A DNA stretch of 64,000 nucleotides, from the NCBI RefSeq assembly GCF_030063195.1, contig NZ_JASISS010000010.1:42629-106628 (forward strand), in the 5' to 3' direction. The notes under the pieces are model-generated. The model was not told the DNA's origin and did not search any database. It worked only from the letters and a program-made list of their open reading frames with translations. The stretch's first letter is position 1. The number at the start of each line of letters is the position of its first letter. Position numbers and translations under genes: made by a program. Shown piece after piece: positions 17,954 through 27,183 of this stretch. The DNA is from Cryobacterium sp. PH31-AA6 (GTDB taxonomy: Bacteria > Actinomycetota > Actinomycetes > Actinomycetales > Microbacteriaceae).

Positions 17954-19231
17954 TCAGTGCCCCAGCGCGGGTACGGAGCGCGGACGCACGACGGTCCAGA
18001 GCACGACGATCGAGACGAGGGCGGTGGTGCCCATCAACGCGCCCATCGGGATCGCGTTGCCGACGCCGAGCACGCCGACGATCGGCGAGATCAGGCCGGC
18101 GACTCCGAAGTTCCCTGCGCCGAGGAGAGACGCTGCGGTGCCCGCCTCGTGACCGTGCGCGCTCAGGGCGATCACCTGCACGCTCGGCATGGTGAACCCG
18201 AAGGCGGCGATGAAGAACCACAGCGGCACGAGAGTGCCCCAGAGTCCGGCGCCGGCAAGATCGAGCAGAACGATCGCCGCCGCCGTGATCGCCAGGACCA
18301 CCGTGGACACGGACAGGATCCACTGCGGGCCGACGTTGAACCGGTGCATCAGCCGCGAGCTCAGCTGCACCCCCATCACGATGCCGAGGGAGTTGACGGC
18401 GAAGAGAATGCCGTACTGCTGCGCGCTGAAGCCGTAGACCTCCTGGAAAAGGAACGATGACGCCGAGAGGTAGGAGAACAGCCCGGTGAATGTCATCGCC
18501 CCGATGATGGCGACCCCAATGAAGATGCGGTCGCTGAGCACGGCCCGGTAGCGCTGGGCGAGGGTGTTGTGGCCGGCGCTGTGGCGTTCGGTCGCGGGCA
18601 GGGTTTCGACGATCAGGAAGGCGACGGCGAGGATGACCACGGTTCCGTAGGCGGCGAGCACCCAGAAGATCCCGCGCCAGTTCATCACGAGCAACAGCTG
18701 GGAACCGATGACCGGGGCGAGCACGGGCGCGAGGCCGCTGATCAGGGCGAGGCGGGACAGCATCCGCACCAGCGGCTTGCCGCCGAACAGGTCGCGCACC
18801 ATGGCCAGGGCGACGACGGCGCCGGCCGCCGCGCCGAAGCCCTGCAAGAGGCGGAAGACGCCCAGCCAGACGATGTCCTGGGAGAGGGCCGCACCGACGC
18901 TCGCCAGAATGTGGAAACCCGTTGCGAGCATGAGCGGGAGTCGGCGACCGACCTTGTCGCTCCACGGGCCGACGATGAGTTGGCCGAAACCGAAGCCGAT
19001 CATCGTGCCGGTCAGGGTGAGTTGGATGGCCGCGACCGAGACGCCGAGCTCGTTCTGCAGAACCGGGAACGCCGGCAGGTACAGGTCGACGGTGAACGGG
19101 CCGAGCGCGGTCAGGGCGCCGAGCACGAGCACGTAGACGAGACGCTGGCGCCTGGTGAGCGCATCCCCGGGGTGCGGTCCGGTCGACCGAAGCTGGGCCT
19201 GGGTGATCACGGGGATGACGGCGGTAGTCAC
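17954..19231 (-). CDS. Bcr/CflA-family MFS drug exporter
   Basis: A 425-residue, 12-TM major facilitator of the DHA1 Bcr/CflA group. Seen: LGPFTVDLYLPAFP in TM1 (the acidic residue typical of the group), the MFS loop motif GPWSDKVGRRLPL between TM2 and TM3, and a motif C-like region in TM5 (LISGLAPVLAPVIGS). These pumps export bicyclomycin, chloramphenicol-like and other compounds, or cysteine, using the proton gradient. Single gene with a 238-bp untranslated region upstream where I saw no clear regulatory site. Confidence 0.92.
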   Translation of the reverse strand: MTTAVIPVITQAQLRSTGPHPGDALTRRQRLVYVLVLGALTALGPFTVDLYLPAFPVLQNELGVSVAAIQLTLTGTMIGFGFGQLIVGPWSDKVGRRLPLMLATGFHILASVGAALSQDIVWLGVFRLLQGFGAAAGAVVALAMVRDLFGGKPLVRMLSRLALISGLAPVLAPVIGSQLLLVMNWRGIFWVLAAYGTVVILAVAFLIVETLPATERHSAGHNTLAQRYRAVLSDRIFIGVAIIGAMTFTGLFSYLSASSFLFQEVYGFSAQQYGILFAVNSLGIVMGVQLSSRLMHRFNVGPQWILSVSTVVLAITAAAIVLLDLAGAGLWGTLVPLWFFIAAFGFTMPSVQVIALSAHGHEAGTAASLLGAGNFGVAGLISPIVGVLGVGNAIPMGALMGTTALVSIVVLWTVVRPRSVPALGH

Positions 19232-19469
19232 GTGGGGGAATTCCTCGATCTGGGTGCGGACGGTTCAAATGTGCAAGGGAAGTGGGCGGAGACCGCTGGA
19301 GCCGGCCTGTGGGCACAAGCGTCGCTCCAGGCAGCGGCGCCACTCTGGGGGATAAGCCCCGCGCGGCCGTTCCTATTCCCCGCGCGGGGGACCTGCACCG
19401 AAGATTGCGCGAAACGGCCGGATCGCGCAGCGAGCCGTGCCGAGGCGCGACGGGACCGGACGGCGGGTG

Positions 19470-20651
19470 TCAGACGAGCGCGACGCCGTTCGGGTGGTCG
19501 AGCAGTTCCTCGAAGGCGAGCTCGGCCGCGCCGATCAGGAGCAGGTTGGAGCCCAGTTCGGCCGCGCTGATCCGCACGCTTCCGAACGAGGACCCGAGGG
19601 TCATCGACTCCACGGCGGCGCGCAGCCGGTCGGGGTCGACGGCGAGCAGCGCCGCGAGGAACCCTCCGAGCACGACCAGTTGCGGGTTGAGGATGTTGAT
19701 CGCACCGGCCAGGGCCACCGCGAGGAAGTCCAGCTGCCGGCAGACCTCCTCCCGCACCTGGGGCGAGCCGGAGGCGAGCAAGGCCTGTTCGAGTTCGTCG
19801 GGATCCGCGCTTTCCAGCCCAAGCACCGCGAGCAGCTCCTCCCGGGTCACCTCGGCCTCGAGGGTGCCCTGGATCCCGGCCGAATCGGTGCGGGAGCCGC
19901 CGCTCACCCGAATGTGGCCGAACTCGCCCGCGTAGCCGGCGATGCCGCCGACCGGATTGCCGCCGACGATCATGCCGCCGCCGATGCCGCTCGCACCGCC
20001 GTTGAGGTAGATCAGATCGGTGATGCCCCGGCCGGCCCCGAAGTACTGTTCGGCGAGGGCGCCGAGGCTGGCGTCGTTGTCGGCGAAGACCGGGAACCCG
20101 GTCGCGTCCGCGAGCATCTCCTTGAACGGCTCATCGGTCCAGCCGAGGTGCGGGGCGAGGCGCACAAGCCCGTCGTGGGCGCGCACGAGGCCGGGAACGG
20201 CGACGCCGATCGCGACGACCCGGAACCGGGATTCCAGGTCGCCGCGCATCCCCTCGATGACGCTCGTGGCGATGTTCACGGCCTCACTCGCACTGGGCGA
20301 GTGGTCGGTCGGGTGCCGGATGCGGCGGTGCACCGTGCCATCGAGGCCGACGATTCCGATGGTGACGGCGTCGATCTCCGGGTTCACGGCCAGCGCGACG
20401 ACCTCCTCGGCACAGAAGACTATGGGGCTCGGCCGGCCGACCTGGTTCGTGGAATCCGGGTCGCGTTCGCCGGCGAGGCCGAGTTGGCCGAGCTCACCGA
20501 CCAGCGCCGAGATCGTGGAACGGTTCAACCCGGTCAGCCGGGTCAGCTGCGCGCGCGAGGTCGGTCCGTTGCGGTGGACGATGCGGAGAATCGTCGACAG
20601 GTTGTGCCGACGCACATCGTCATGGTTGTTCCCCTGCACGGCGATTTCCAT
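19470..20651 (-). CDS. ROK-family transcriptional repressor, candidate XylR
   Basis: A 393-residue protein with an N-terminal winged helix-turn-helix (STILRIVHRNGPTSRAQLTRLTGL, then NRSTISALVGEL, about residues 18-54) and a C-terminal ROK sugar-kinase-like domain. Ligand-side motifs include IGVAVPGLV, FADNDASLGALAE and GIAGYAGEFGHIRV. The zinc-binding Cys cluster usual after that His is absent: residues about 246-262 read SGGSRTDSAGIQGTLEAE. ROK regulators of this shape commonly respond to xylose or other monosaccharides. Operators of ROK/XylR type lie between chvE and xylA (27007 and 27132), so this is the leading candidate regulator, although it is 6 kb away. Confidence 0.88.
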   Translation of the reverse strand: MEIAVQGNNHDDVRRHNLSTILRIVHRNGPTSRAQLTRLTGLNRSTISALVGELGQLGLAGERDPDSTNQVGRPSPIVFCAEEVVALAVNPEIDAVTIGIVGLDGTVHRRIRHPTDHSPSASEAVNIATSVIEGMRGDLESRFRVVAIGVAVPGLVRAHDGLVRLAPHLGWTDEPFKEMLADATGFPVFADNDASLGALAEQYFGAGRGITDLIYLNGGASGIGGGMIVGGNPVGGIAGYAGEFGHIRVSGGSRTDSAGIQGTLEAEVTREELLAVLGLESADPDELEQALLASGSPQVREEVCRQLDFLAVALAGAINILNPQLVVLGGFLAALLAVDPDRLRAAVESMTLGSSFGSVRISAAELGSNLLLIGAAELAFEELLDHPNGVALV

Positions 20652-20685
20652 TCCACTTGTGAGCCCTCAGGTTAGCGCCCCGGCG

Positions 20686-22131
20686 CTAGTCCTCCGGGAT
20701 GATTCCGGTCGACACGAGTCGTCGGTACCAGAGCGCGCTGTCCTTGGGGATGCGCGCCTCGGTGTCGTAGTCGATGTAGACGATGCCGAACCTCTTGGAG
20801 TAGCCGTAGGCCCACTCGAAGTTGTCCATGAACGACCAGACCTGGTAGCCGCGCAGGTCCGCCCCGCGGGCCATCGCCCGGTGGGCGGCCGTGAAGTGAC
20901 GACGCAGGTAGTCCGTCCGCTCCACGTCGTGCACGGCGGGACCGGACGCCTCCTGCACGACGACATCGGCGAAGGCGGCACCGTTCTCGGTGATCATCAA
21001 CGGCTGGTCGGGGTACTCGGTGTGCAGCTTGACCAGCAACTCTTCGAGGCCTGCCGGTTCGATGTTCCAGCCCATCTCGGTGTACGGGCCCGGCTGGGCG
21101 AGGAACTCGACCCGGTCTGCGCCCGGCCAGGGCGAGGCGCCGACATCCATCTGCCCGTCGGAGTGCTGGCGCGGCGAGCTGCCGTCCCAGAGGCGCACGA
21201 GCGTCGTGGAGTAGTAGTTGACGCCGAGCACGTCGAGCGGCTGGTGGATGATCTCGGTGTCGCCGGGCAGCACGAAAGCCCAGTCGGTGATGCCCGCGGT
21301 GTCGGCGAGCACATCCGCCGGGTATTCGCCGGTCAGGAGCGGTCCGAGGAAGACCCGGTTGCCGATGCCGTCGATCTGCCGCACCGCCTCCGGGCCGGTC
21401 TCTCCCTCGCCGCGGATCACGTGCAGGTTGAGCGTGATCGAGAAGTCGGGGTCGTTGGTGACGACCTTCTTGAGCTCGGTGATCGCGAGGCCGTGCGCGA
21501 GGTTGAGGTGGTGCACCGCGGCGAGCGCAGCCGCACCCTCGGTGCGTCCGGGTGCGTGCGCGCCGGATGCATAGCCGAGGTAGGCCGAGCACCAGGGCTC
21601 GTTGAGGGTGGTCCAGGTGTCGATCCGGTCCCCGAGCGCCTCGCCCATGATGCGCGCGTAGTCGGCGAACGCGTACGCGGTGTCCCGGTTGGCCCAGCCG
21701 CCCTCGTCCTCCAGGGCCTGCGGCAGGTCCCAGTGGTAGAGCGTCGCGATGGGGCGGATGCCGCGGGCCAGCAGCCCGTCGACCAGGCGCCGGTAGAACG
21801 CGAGGCCCTTCTCGTTGGCCGGGCCGCGGCCGGTCGGCTGGATCCGGGACCAGGCGATCGAGAACCGGTACGCGTGCAGGCCGAGGGACTCCATCAGATC
21901 GAGGTCTTCTTCGAGGTGGTGGTAGTGGTCGCTCGCCTTGTCTCCGGTGTCGCCGTCCGAGACTTTGCCCGGCGTATGGCTGAAGGTGTCCCAGATCGAC
22001 GGGCCCCGGCCGTCTTCGTCGAAGGCCCCCTCGATCTGGTACGCGGCGGTGGCCGAGCCGAAGATGAAGCCCTCCGGGAATTCGAGTCCGGAGTCGCGGT
22101 AGTCGGAGTTGCCCTGGCGGGTAACGGTCAT
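20686..22131 (-). CDS. GH1 beta-glucosidase
   Basis: Retaining family 1 glycoside hydrolase, 481 residues, cytoplasmic (no signal peptide). Acid/base Glu178 sits in TTLNEPW and the nucleophile Glu382 in MITENGAAF. The N terminus carries [19 protein letters not shown] and [11 protein letters not shown], and the aglycone-side [18 protein letters not shown] is present. Likely splits cello-oligosaccharides or other beta-glucosides. Its neighbours (ROK repressor downstream, sugar acetyltransferase and sugar importer upstream) place it in plant-polymer sugar use. Confidence 0.96.
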   Translation of the reverse strand: MTVTRQGNSDYRDSGLEFPEGFIFGSATAAYQIEGAFDEDGRGPSIWDTFSHTPGKVSDGDTGDKASDHYHHLEEDLDLMESLGLHAYRFSIAWSRIQPTGRGPANEKGLAFYRRLVDGLLARGIRPIATLYHWDLPQALEDEGGWANRDTAYAFADYARIMGEALGDRIDTWTTLNEPWCSAYLGYASGAHAPGRTEGAAALAAVHHLNLAHGLAITELKKVVTNDPDFSITLNLHVIRGEGETGPEAVRQIDGIGNRVFLGPLLTGEYPADVLADTAGITDWAFVLPGDTEIIHQPLDVLGVNYYSTTLVRLWDGSSPRQHSDGQMDVGASPWPGADRVEFLAQPGPYTEMGWNIEPAGLEELLVKLHTEYPDQPLMITENGAAFADVVVQEASGPAVHDVERTDYLRRHFTAAHRAMARGADLRGYQVWSFMDNFEWAYGYSKRFGIVYIDYDTEARIPKDSALWYRRLVSTGIIPED

Positions 22132-22339
22132 GAGAGTGTTGCCTTTCGGTGGGCGGATTCTGTGGTGTCGCCTCCCGCGCGCCGAACGCGGAATGCCGCG
22201 GCCGAGTCACTGTGCACGGTGACACCGTCGCCGTCTTCCACAATCGTAAAGGTCACGATGGTGGCGCCAAACCGAGCCCATCCCGGAGTCGAGCTCGGTG
22301 AGTTCCGGAGACAACACCGTCAACTTCACGTCGAGGGTG
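22132..22339 (-). other. Gap upstream of the GH1 gene; possible decayed small gene
   Basis: This 208-bp gap has no intact gene. On the minus strand about 22140-22270 is open in one frame and reads [20 protein letters not shown], which has protein-like character but no good start, while the next frame upstream reads KLTVLSPELTELDSGMG. The pieces could be remains of one frame-shifted small gene, or chance. I see no strong promoter or operator. Confidence 0.25.
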
Positions 22340-22963
22340 TTATGCCCGCAACTCAGGGGCGGGCTCGCCCTCGGCGAGGACGCGAACGACTCGTGCGGGG
22401 TTGCCCACGGCGATGACCCCGGGCGGCACATCCCTGGTGACGACGGAACCGGCACCGATCACGCTGCCGGCACCGATCGTGACCCCGGGGCAGACAACCA
22501 CGCTGCCGCCGAGCCAGACGTCGTCGCCGATCTGGATCGGCAGCACCCGTTCGTAGCCCGCGCGGCGATCGTCGATGTCAAGGGCGTGGATCGGGGTGTA
22601 GAGCCGCGCGCTGGGTCCGATCAGCACGTTGCTGCCGATCGTGATCTCGCCGCCGCCGATCGTGAGGAGATCGGCGTTGATGAAGGTGCCGGCCCCGACG
22701 TGCAGGCGCGAGCCGTAGTCCAGGTAGAGCGGCGGCCGGAAGTCGACCCCTTGCTCGGCCGTGCCGAGCATGCCGACGAAGAGCGCCTGGGCACCGTCCC
22801 TGTCCTCGTCGAAGAGGGCGGTGATCTGGCGGCAGGTGCGCTGGGTGTCGGTGGTGAGGACGGCGAGTTCCGGGCCGAAACGGTACCGGTACCAGTCCCC
22901 CGCCACCATCTTGGCGTATTCGGTGCGGTCCGGATCCGGGGTCGGCTTCTCCAGGTGATTCAT
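22340..22963 (-). CDS. Sugar O-acetyltransferase (maltose/galactoside acetyltransferase type)
   Basis: A 207-residue left-handed beta-helix (hexapeptide repeat) acetyltransferase. The N-terminal Maa domain reads EYAKMVAGDWYRY and the helix repeats include FINADLLTIGGGEITIGSNVLIGP, PIQIGDDVWLGGSVVVCPGVTIGAGSVIGAGSVV and the C-terminal GNPARVVR. It transfers acetyl from acetyl-CoA to a sugar hydroxyl, commonly viewed as detoxification of non-metabolised sugars. Its ATG lies 5 bp past the end of the permease gene mmsB, so it is the last cistron of the sugar-importer operon. Confidence 0.92.
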   Translation of the reverse strand: MNHLEKPTPDPDRTEYAKMVAGDWYRYRFGPELAVLTTDTQRTCRQITALFDEDRDGAQALFVGMLGTAEQGVDFRPPLYLDYGSRLHVGAGTFINADLLTIGGGEITIGSNVLIGPSARLYTPIHALDIDDRRAGYERVLPIQIGDDVWLGGSVVVCPGVTIGAGSVIGAGSVVTRDVPPGVIAVGNPARVVRVLAEGEPAPELRA

Positions 22964-22968
22964 GCCGG

Positions 22969-24156
22969 TCAGCGCCCGCCGCTGCGGCGCTTGTTGAAGA
23001 TGTCGAAGGCGACGGCGAGCAGCAGCACGAGTCCCTTGATCGTCATCTGCCAGGCGGCGTCGACCGAAAGGATCGACAGTCCCATGTTGAGCACGCCCAT
23101 CACCAGACCACCGACGATGGCCCCGACGACGGTGCCGATGCCGCCCTGCACCGCGGCGCCACCGATGAAGACGGCCGCGATGGCATCCAGTTCGTAGTTC
23201 TGGCCGGCCGAGGCCACGGCGCCACCGGCACGGGCCGTGCTCACGACGCCGGCGAGGCCGGCGAGCACGCCCATGTTCACGAAGACGTAGAAGTTGACCC
23301 ACTTCGTCTTCACGCCGCTCATCATGGCGGCGAACAGGTTGCCGCCGATGGCGTAGACGTGGCGACCGAACACGGTCTGGTTGAGCATGAACGTGTAGAG
23401 CAGGATGAGCACGGCGAGGATGATCAGGATGATCGGGGTGCCGCTGTAGCCGGAGAGCAACCAGGCCAGCCACATGATCGCGACGACCGCGATGCCGTTC
23501 TTCAGCCAGAGCTGGGTGAGCGTCTCGCGCGGAAGCTCCAGGCGACGCAGGGTGGCCCGGCTGCGGAGCTGCTGCACCACGAGCGCGACGCTGGTGAGGA
23601 GACCGAGGCCGAGGGTGAGCACGTCACGACCGCCGAGCTCGCCGAGGAAGCCGGGCAACCAGCCGGCCCCGATCGCGGTGAATTCGTCGGGCAGCCCGCT
23701 GATGGTTCCGCCCGTGAGCAGAACGAGGGTGAGCCCGCGGAAGATCAGCATGCCGGCCAGCGTCACGATGAAGGCGGGAATGCCGACGAAGGCGACCCAG
23801 AAGCCCTGCCACGCGCCGACCAGCGCCCCGACGAGCAGTGCCAGCAGCACCGACGCCCACCAGGGGAAGCCCCAGACGTTGGTCGCGATCGCCGAGACGG
23901 CGCCGACCATGGCGACCACCGAACCGACCGACAGGTCGATGTGGCCGGCGATGATCACGACCACCATTCCGACCGCGAGGATCAGCACGTAGGCGTTCTG
24001 TTGGATCAGGTTGTTGACGTTGCCGGGCAGCAGCAGCCGTCCATTAGTGAGGATCTGGAAGAGGACGATGATGACGACCAGGGCGGCGAGGATGCCGTAC
24101 TGGCGGAAATTGATGGCCAGCCGCGGCTTGCGCGTGGCTGGAGTGGTGGTGGTCAT
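22969..24156 (-). CDS. mmsB: Multiple-monosaccharide ABC transporter permease
   Basis: A 395-residue polytopic permease of the XylH/RbsC type. It has the family signature AGHIDLSVGSVVAMVGAVSA and the later AIAAVFIGGAAVQGGIGTVVGA. Ten or so TM segments are predicted. The XylH-like length (about 390) and long cytoplasmic loop set it apart from the shorter RbsC. Follows mmsA by 6 bp, so the ChvE-MmsA-MmsB importer is one operon. Confidence 0.94.
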   Translation of the reverse strand: MTTTTPATRKPRLAINFRQYGILAALVVIIVLFQILTNGRLLLPGNVNNLIQQNAYVLILAVGMVVVIIAGHIDLSVGSVVAMVGAVSAIATNVWGFPWWASVLLALLVGALVGAWQGFWVAFVGIPAFIVTLAGMLIFRGLTLVLLTGGTISGLPDEFTAIGAGWLPGFLGELGGRDVLTLGLGLLTSVALVVQQLRSRATLRRLELPRETLTQLWLKNGIAVVAIMWLAWLLSGYSGTPIILIILAVLILLYTFMLNQTVFGRHVYAIGGNLFAAMMSGVKTKWVNFYVFVNMGVLAGLAGVVSTARAGGAVASAGQNYELDAIAAVFIGGAAVQGGIGTVVGAIVGGLVMGVLNMGLSILSVDAAWQMTIKGLVLLLAVAFDIFNKRRSGGR

Positions 24157-24162
24157 GGCGGT

Positions 24163-25692
24163 TTAGTCCTTTCCCGCAGTCATGTAGTGCATGAGGGATT
24201 CCTGGGTGGCGTCCGCGCCGGCGACCTCGCCGGTGATCCGGCCGTCGGAGATCGCGTAGATGCGGTCGGAGATGCCGAGCAGCTCAGGCAGCTCCGAGGA
24301 GATGACGACGACTGCCTTCCCGGCCGCGGCGAGTTCGTTGATGATGCCGTAGATCTCGTACTTGGCACCGACGTCGATGCCTCGGGTCGGCTCGTCGAGG
24401 AAGAGGATGTCGGGGCCGGCGAAGATCCACTTCGACAGCACGACCTTCTGCTGGTTGCCGCCGGAGAGTTTCCCGGTGATCGCCGACACGCTCGGCGCCT
24501 TGATGTTCATCCGGGTGCGGTAGCTCTCGGCGACCTTGTACTCGCGGTGCCGGTCGATCACCCCGTACTTCGCGAGGGTGGCCAGCGCGGCGGCCGAGAC
24601 GTTCACGGTGATGTCGCCGATCAGGTTGAGACCGTACTTCTTGCGGTCTTCCGTCGCATACGCGATCCCGTTCTTGATCGCCGCCTCGACCGTGCGCACC
24701 GAGATCTCCTCGCCGTTCTTGTAGACCCGGCCGGAAATGTTCGTGCCGTAGGAGCGGCCGAAGATGCTCATCGCCAGCTCGGTTCGCCCGGCGCCCATCA
24801 GGCCGGCGAAGCCGACCACCTCGCCGGCGCGCACGGTGAAGGATGCGTTGTCGACGACCTTGCGGGATGTGTCGACGGGGTGATAGACGGTCCAGTCCTC
24901 GACCCGGAGGATCTCGGCGCCGATCTTCGGGTCACGCGGCGGGAACATGCTGTTCAGGTCGCGACCGACCATGGAGCGAATGATCCGGGCCTGGGTGGCA
25001 TCCGGGCCGTGCATGTCGATCGTCTCGATCGTCTTGCCGTCGCGGATGACCGTGACGGTGTCGGCGATCCGGCGGATCTCCTTGAGCTTGTGGGAAATGA
25101 TGATGCAGGTGATGCCCTGCCCGCGCAGGTGCTCGATCAGGTCGAGCAGATGGTCGGAGTCTTCGTCGTTGAGAGCGGCGGTCGGTTCGTCGAGGATGAG
25201 CAGCTTGACCCGTTTGGACAGGGCCTTGGCGATCTCGACGAGTTGTTGCTTGCCGACGCCGAGTTCGAGCACCTTCGTCGCGGGGCTCTCGTCGAGCCCC
25301 ACCCGCGCGAGCAGGCTGGAGGCCTCGAGATTGGTCTTGTTCCAGTCGATCACGCCCCGGTTGGAGTTCTCGTTGCCGAGGAAGATGTTCTCCGCAATAG
25401 AGAGGTACGGGCTCAGGGCGAGTTCCTGGTGGATGATGACGATGCCGACATCCTCGCTGTCATTGATTGACCGGAATGTCGTCTCCTCCCCCTCGAATTC
25501 GATCCTGCCCTCGTAGCTGCCGTGCGGGTAGACGCCGCTGAGCACCTTCATCAGGGTGGACTTGCCGGCGCCGTTCTCGCCGCAAATGCCGTGGACCTTG
25601 CCGCGCTCGACTTCGATCGAGACGCCGTCGAGGGCTTTCACCCCGCTGAAGTTCTTCTCGATGCCCTGCATCCGAAGAATCGGACCATTCAT
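24163..25692 (-). CDS. mmsA: Multiple-monosaccharide ABC transporter ATP-binding protein
   Basis: A 509-residue tandem ABC ATPase of the CUT2 class. The first half has Walker [10 protein letters not shown] (about residues 37-45), signature [13 protein letters not shown] and Walker [12 protein letters not shown]. The second half has a degenerate Walker A ([11 protein letters not shown]), signature [14 protein letters not shown] and [14 protein letters not shown]. This two-domain layout energises import of xylose and other monosaccharides. Start ATG 25692 gives [15 protein letters not shown]; an internal ATG (MQGIEKNF) is also possible. A strong palindrome at 25739-25770 precedes it. Confidence 0.95.
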   Translation of the reverse strand: MNGPILRMQGIEKNFSGVKALDGVSIEVERGKVHGICGENGAGKSTLMKVLSGVYPHGSYEGRIEFEGEETTFRSINDSEDVGIVIIHQELALSPYLSIAENIFLGNENSNRGVIDWNKTNLEASSLLARVGLDESPATKVLELGVGKQQLVEIAKALSKRVKLLILDEPTAALNDEDSDHLLDLIEHLRGQGITCIIISHKLKEIRRIADTVTVIRDGKTIETIDMHGPDATQARIIRSMVGRDLNSMFPPRDPKIGAEILRVEDWTVYHPVDTSRKVVDNASFTVRAGEVVGFAGLMGAGRTELAMSIFGRSYGTNISGRVYKNGEEISVRTVEAAIKNGIAYATEDRKKYGLNLIGDITVNVSAAALATLAKYGVIDRHREYKVAESYRTRMNIKAPSVSAITGKLSGGNQQKVVLSKWIFAGPDILFLDEPTRGIDVGAKYEIYGIINELAAAGKAVVVISSELPELLGISDRIYAISDGRITGEVAGADATQESLMHYMTAGKD

Positions 25693-25738
25693 GACTGGCG
25701 CTCCTGTCAGCGTGTTCGTCTGGGTTGTCTGTGCCGTG

Positions 25739-25770
25739 GGGGTGGGGGGGGCGCGCGCCCCCCCCACCCC
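25739..25770. promoter_or_regulatory. 32-bp perfect GC palindrome between chvE and mmsA
   Basis: GGGGTGGGGGGGG, CGCGCG and CCCCCCCCACCCC form a perfect 32-bp palindrome, 10 nt after the chvE stop codon and 46 nt before mmsA. In the mRNA this would be an extremely stable hairpin without a T-run. The position fits a 3' stabiliser or partial attenuator that raises binding-protein over membrane-component expression, as in other binding-protein operons. G-quadruplex formation by the G-runs is also conceivable. Confidence 0.8.
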
Positions 25771-25780
25771 AGGAGTCGAC

Positions 25781-26911
25781 CTAGAGGCCGACGTCCGAGG
25801 CCTTGATGAACCCGGAGTCGATGAGCTTGGTCTGCACGTCGTCCTTGGTGACGACCTCAGGGGCCAGCAGGAACGACGGGACGACCTTCTTGCCGTTGTC
25901 GTAGGTCTTGGTGTCGTTGACCTCAACCTTTTCGCCGGCCGCGATGGACTTGATCATCGTGAAGACCTGCTCGCCGAGGGTGCGGGTGTCCTTCCAGACC
26001 GTCATCGACTGTGCACCGTCGAGGATCGCCTTGACGTTGGCCTTGTCGGCGTCCTGCCCGGTGATCAGCGGGTAGTCGGCGCCGGGCGTGTAGCCGGCTG
26101 ACTTGAGCGATGCCTCGATACCGACGGCGAGACTGTCATTGGGCGAGAGCACGACGTTGACCTTCGAGCCGTCCCGGTAGAACGAGGACAGACGGTTGTC
26201 CATCTCGGCCTGTGACTTGTCCGAAGCCCAGCCCTGGATGCCGATCGTGGTCCAGTCGTCGTTGGACTTGGGGGCCTTGCCGCTGGGAACGACGAGCTGG
26301 CCGCTCTCGACGTAGGGCAGCAGCACGTCCCAGGCGCCGGAGAAGAAGAACTTGGCGTTGTTGTCGTCGGGGCTGCCGGCGAAGGGCTCGAGGTTGAACG
26401 GGCCCTTTCCGTCGGCCAGGCCGAGCTGGCTCTCGATGAACTGGCCCTGGAGCTGTCCGACCTTGTAGTTGTCGAAGGTCGCGTAGTAGTCCACGTCCTC
26501 GGTGCCGTTGATCAACCGGTCGTAGGCGATGACGGTCGCATCCTGTTTCTTGGCCTCGGCGAGCACGGGAGAGAGGACCTTGCCGTCGATCGATGCCACG
26601 ACGAGAATCTTGGCGCCGCCGGCGACCTGGTTCTGAATCTGGCTGATCTGCTGGTCGGTCTTGTTGTCGGCGTACTGAAGGTCGACCGTGCAGCCGGCGC
26701 CCTCGAGCTGGGTCTTCAGGCCCTCGCCGTCGTTGATCCAACGTTCGAGACTGCGGGTGGGCATCGAGATGCCGACGTTACAGTCGGCGATGGCCTTGCC
26801 CGAGCTGCCTGCTGAGTCGGTGGTTGTGCTGGTGCCCGCGCACGCCGTGAGGGTGAGCGCGACGGCTACTCCCGTGGCAAGGATGGTTGACAGCCTCTTG
26901 GTTGACGTCAT
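25781..26911 (-). CDS. chvE: Multiple-monosaccharide ABC transporter substrate-binding lipoprotein
   Basis: A 376-residue extracytoplasmic sugar-binding lipoprotein, ChvE/XylF type. The signal peptide ends in the lipobox LTACAG (Cys about residue 23). Mature motifs are [36 protein letters not shown] and a hinge/ligand region [17 protein letters not shown], as in ChvE, which binds xylose, glucose, arabinose and galactose. ATG 26911 was chosen because it starts directly before the basic n-region MTSTKRL. It is divergent from xylA; the shared 272-bp region carries two ROK-type operators. Confidence 0.94.
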   Translation of the reverse strand: MTSTKRLSTILATGVAVALTLTACAGTSTTTDSAGSSGKAIADCNVGISMPTRSLERWINDGEGLKTQLEGAGCTVDLQYADNKTDQQISQIQNQVAGGAKILVVASIDGKVLSPVLAEAKKQDATVIAYDRLINGTEDVDYYATFDNYKVGQLQGQFIESQLGLADGKGPFNLEPFAGSPDDNNAKFFFSGAWDVLLPYVESGQLVVPSGKAPKSNDDWTTIGIQGWASDKSQAEMDNRLSSFYRDGSKVNVVLSPNDSLAVGIEASLKSAGYTPGADYPLITGQDADKANVKAILDGAQSMTVWKDTRTLGEQVFTMIKSIAAGEKVEVNDTKTYDNGKKVVPSFLLAPEVVTKDDVQTKLIDSGFIKASDVGL

Positions 26912-27006
26912 GATCTGCTTTCTGCTCTGAATGCTGTGATCGCACGAGGAGGCAGAACTACAGATCACTTCCTCGTAACGCTGGGTCGACATCCGGCCGA
27001 CCCGTT

Positions 27007-27027
27007 TATGTTGACTCGCACAACATA
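27007..27027. promoter_or_regulatory. ROK/XylR-type operator 1
   Basis: TATGTTG-N7-CAACATA, a perfect 7-bp inverted repeat with a 7-bp spacer, lies 96 bp upstream of the chvE start in the chvE/xylA divergent region. It matches the general design of ROK-family XylR operators (TTTGTT...AACAAA half-sites). Confidence 0.75.
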
Positions 27028-27131
27028 TAGCAAGAACCGCCGTCAGAACAACCCCGATGCCGTGACGCCGCCCAGCCCTTTTTCCTCCCGGGCTTGCCGC
27101 CGCGGTCGCGCTCGTGCGGAATCTGCCCTAA

Positions 27132-27152
27132 TATGTTCTTAGCTACAACAAA
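27132..27152. promoter_or_regulatory. ROK/XylR-type operator 2
   Basis: TATGTTC-N7-CAACAAA has the same layout as the site at 27007, with small mismatches between arms. It lies 32 bp upstream of the xylA ATG, where binding would block the xylA promoter. The two sites are 125 bp apart, enough for a looped repressor complex. Confidence 0.75.
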
Positions 27153-27183
27153 TCATCAAAGTCGCTGACAGACAAGGATCACC

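Noticed and set aside
23359..25470. 703-codon plus-strand frame opposite mmsB and mmsA
   Set aside because: Spans the antisense of two real genes; composition is Asp/Glu/His/Arg-rich as expected for a shadow frame.
25741..25770. Rho-independent terminator ending the chvE transcript completely
   Set aside because: No T-run follows and mmsA, mmsB need a promoter not visible in the short gap; read-through with partial effect is more likely.
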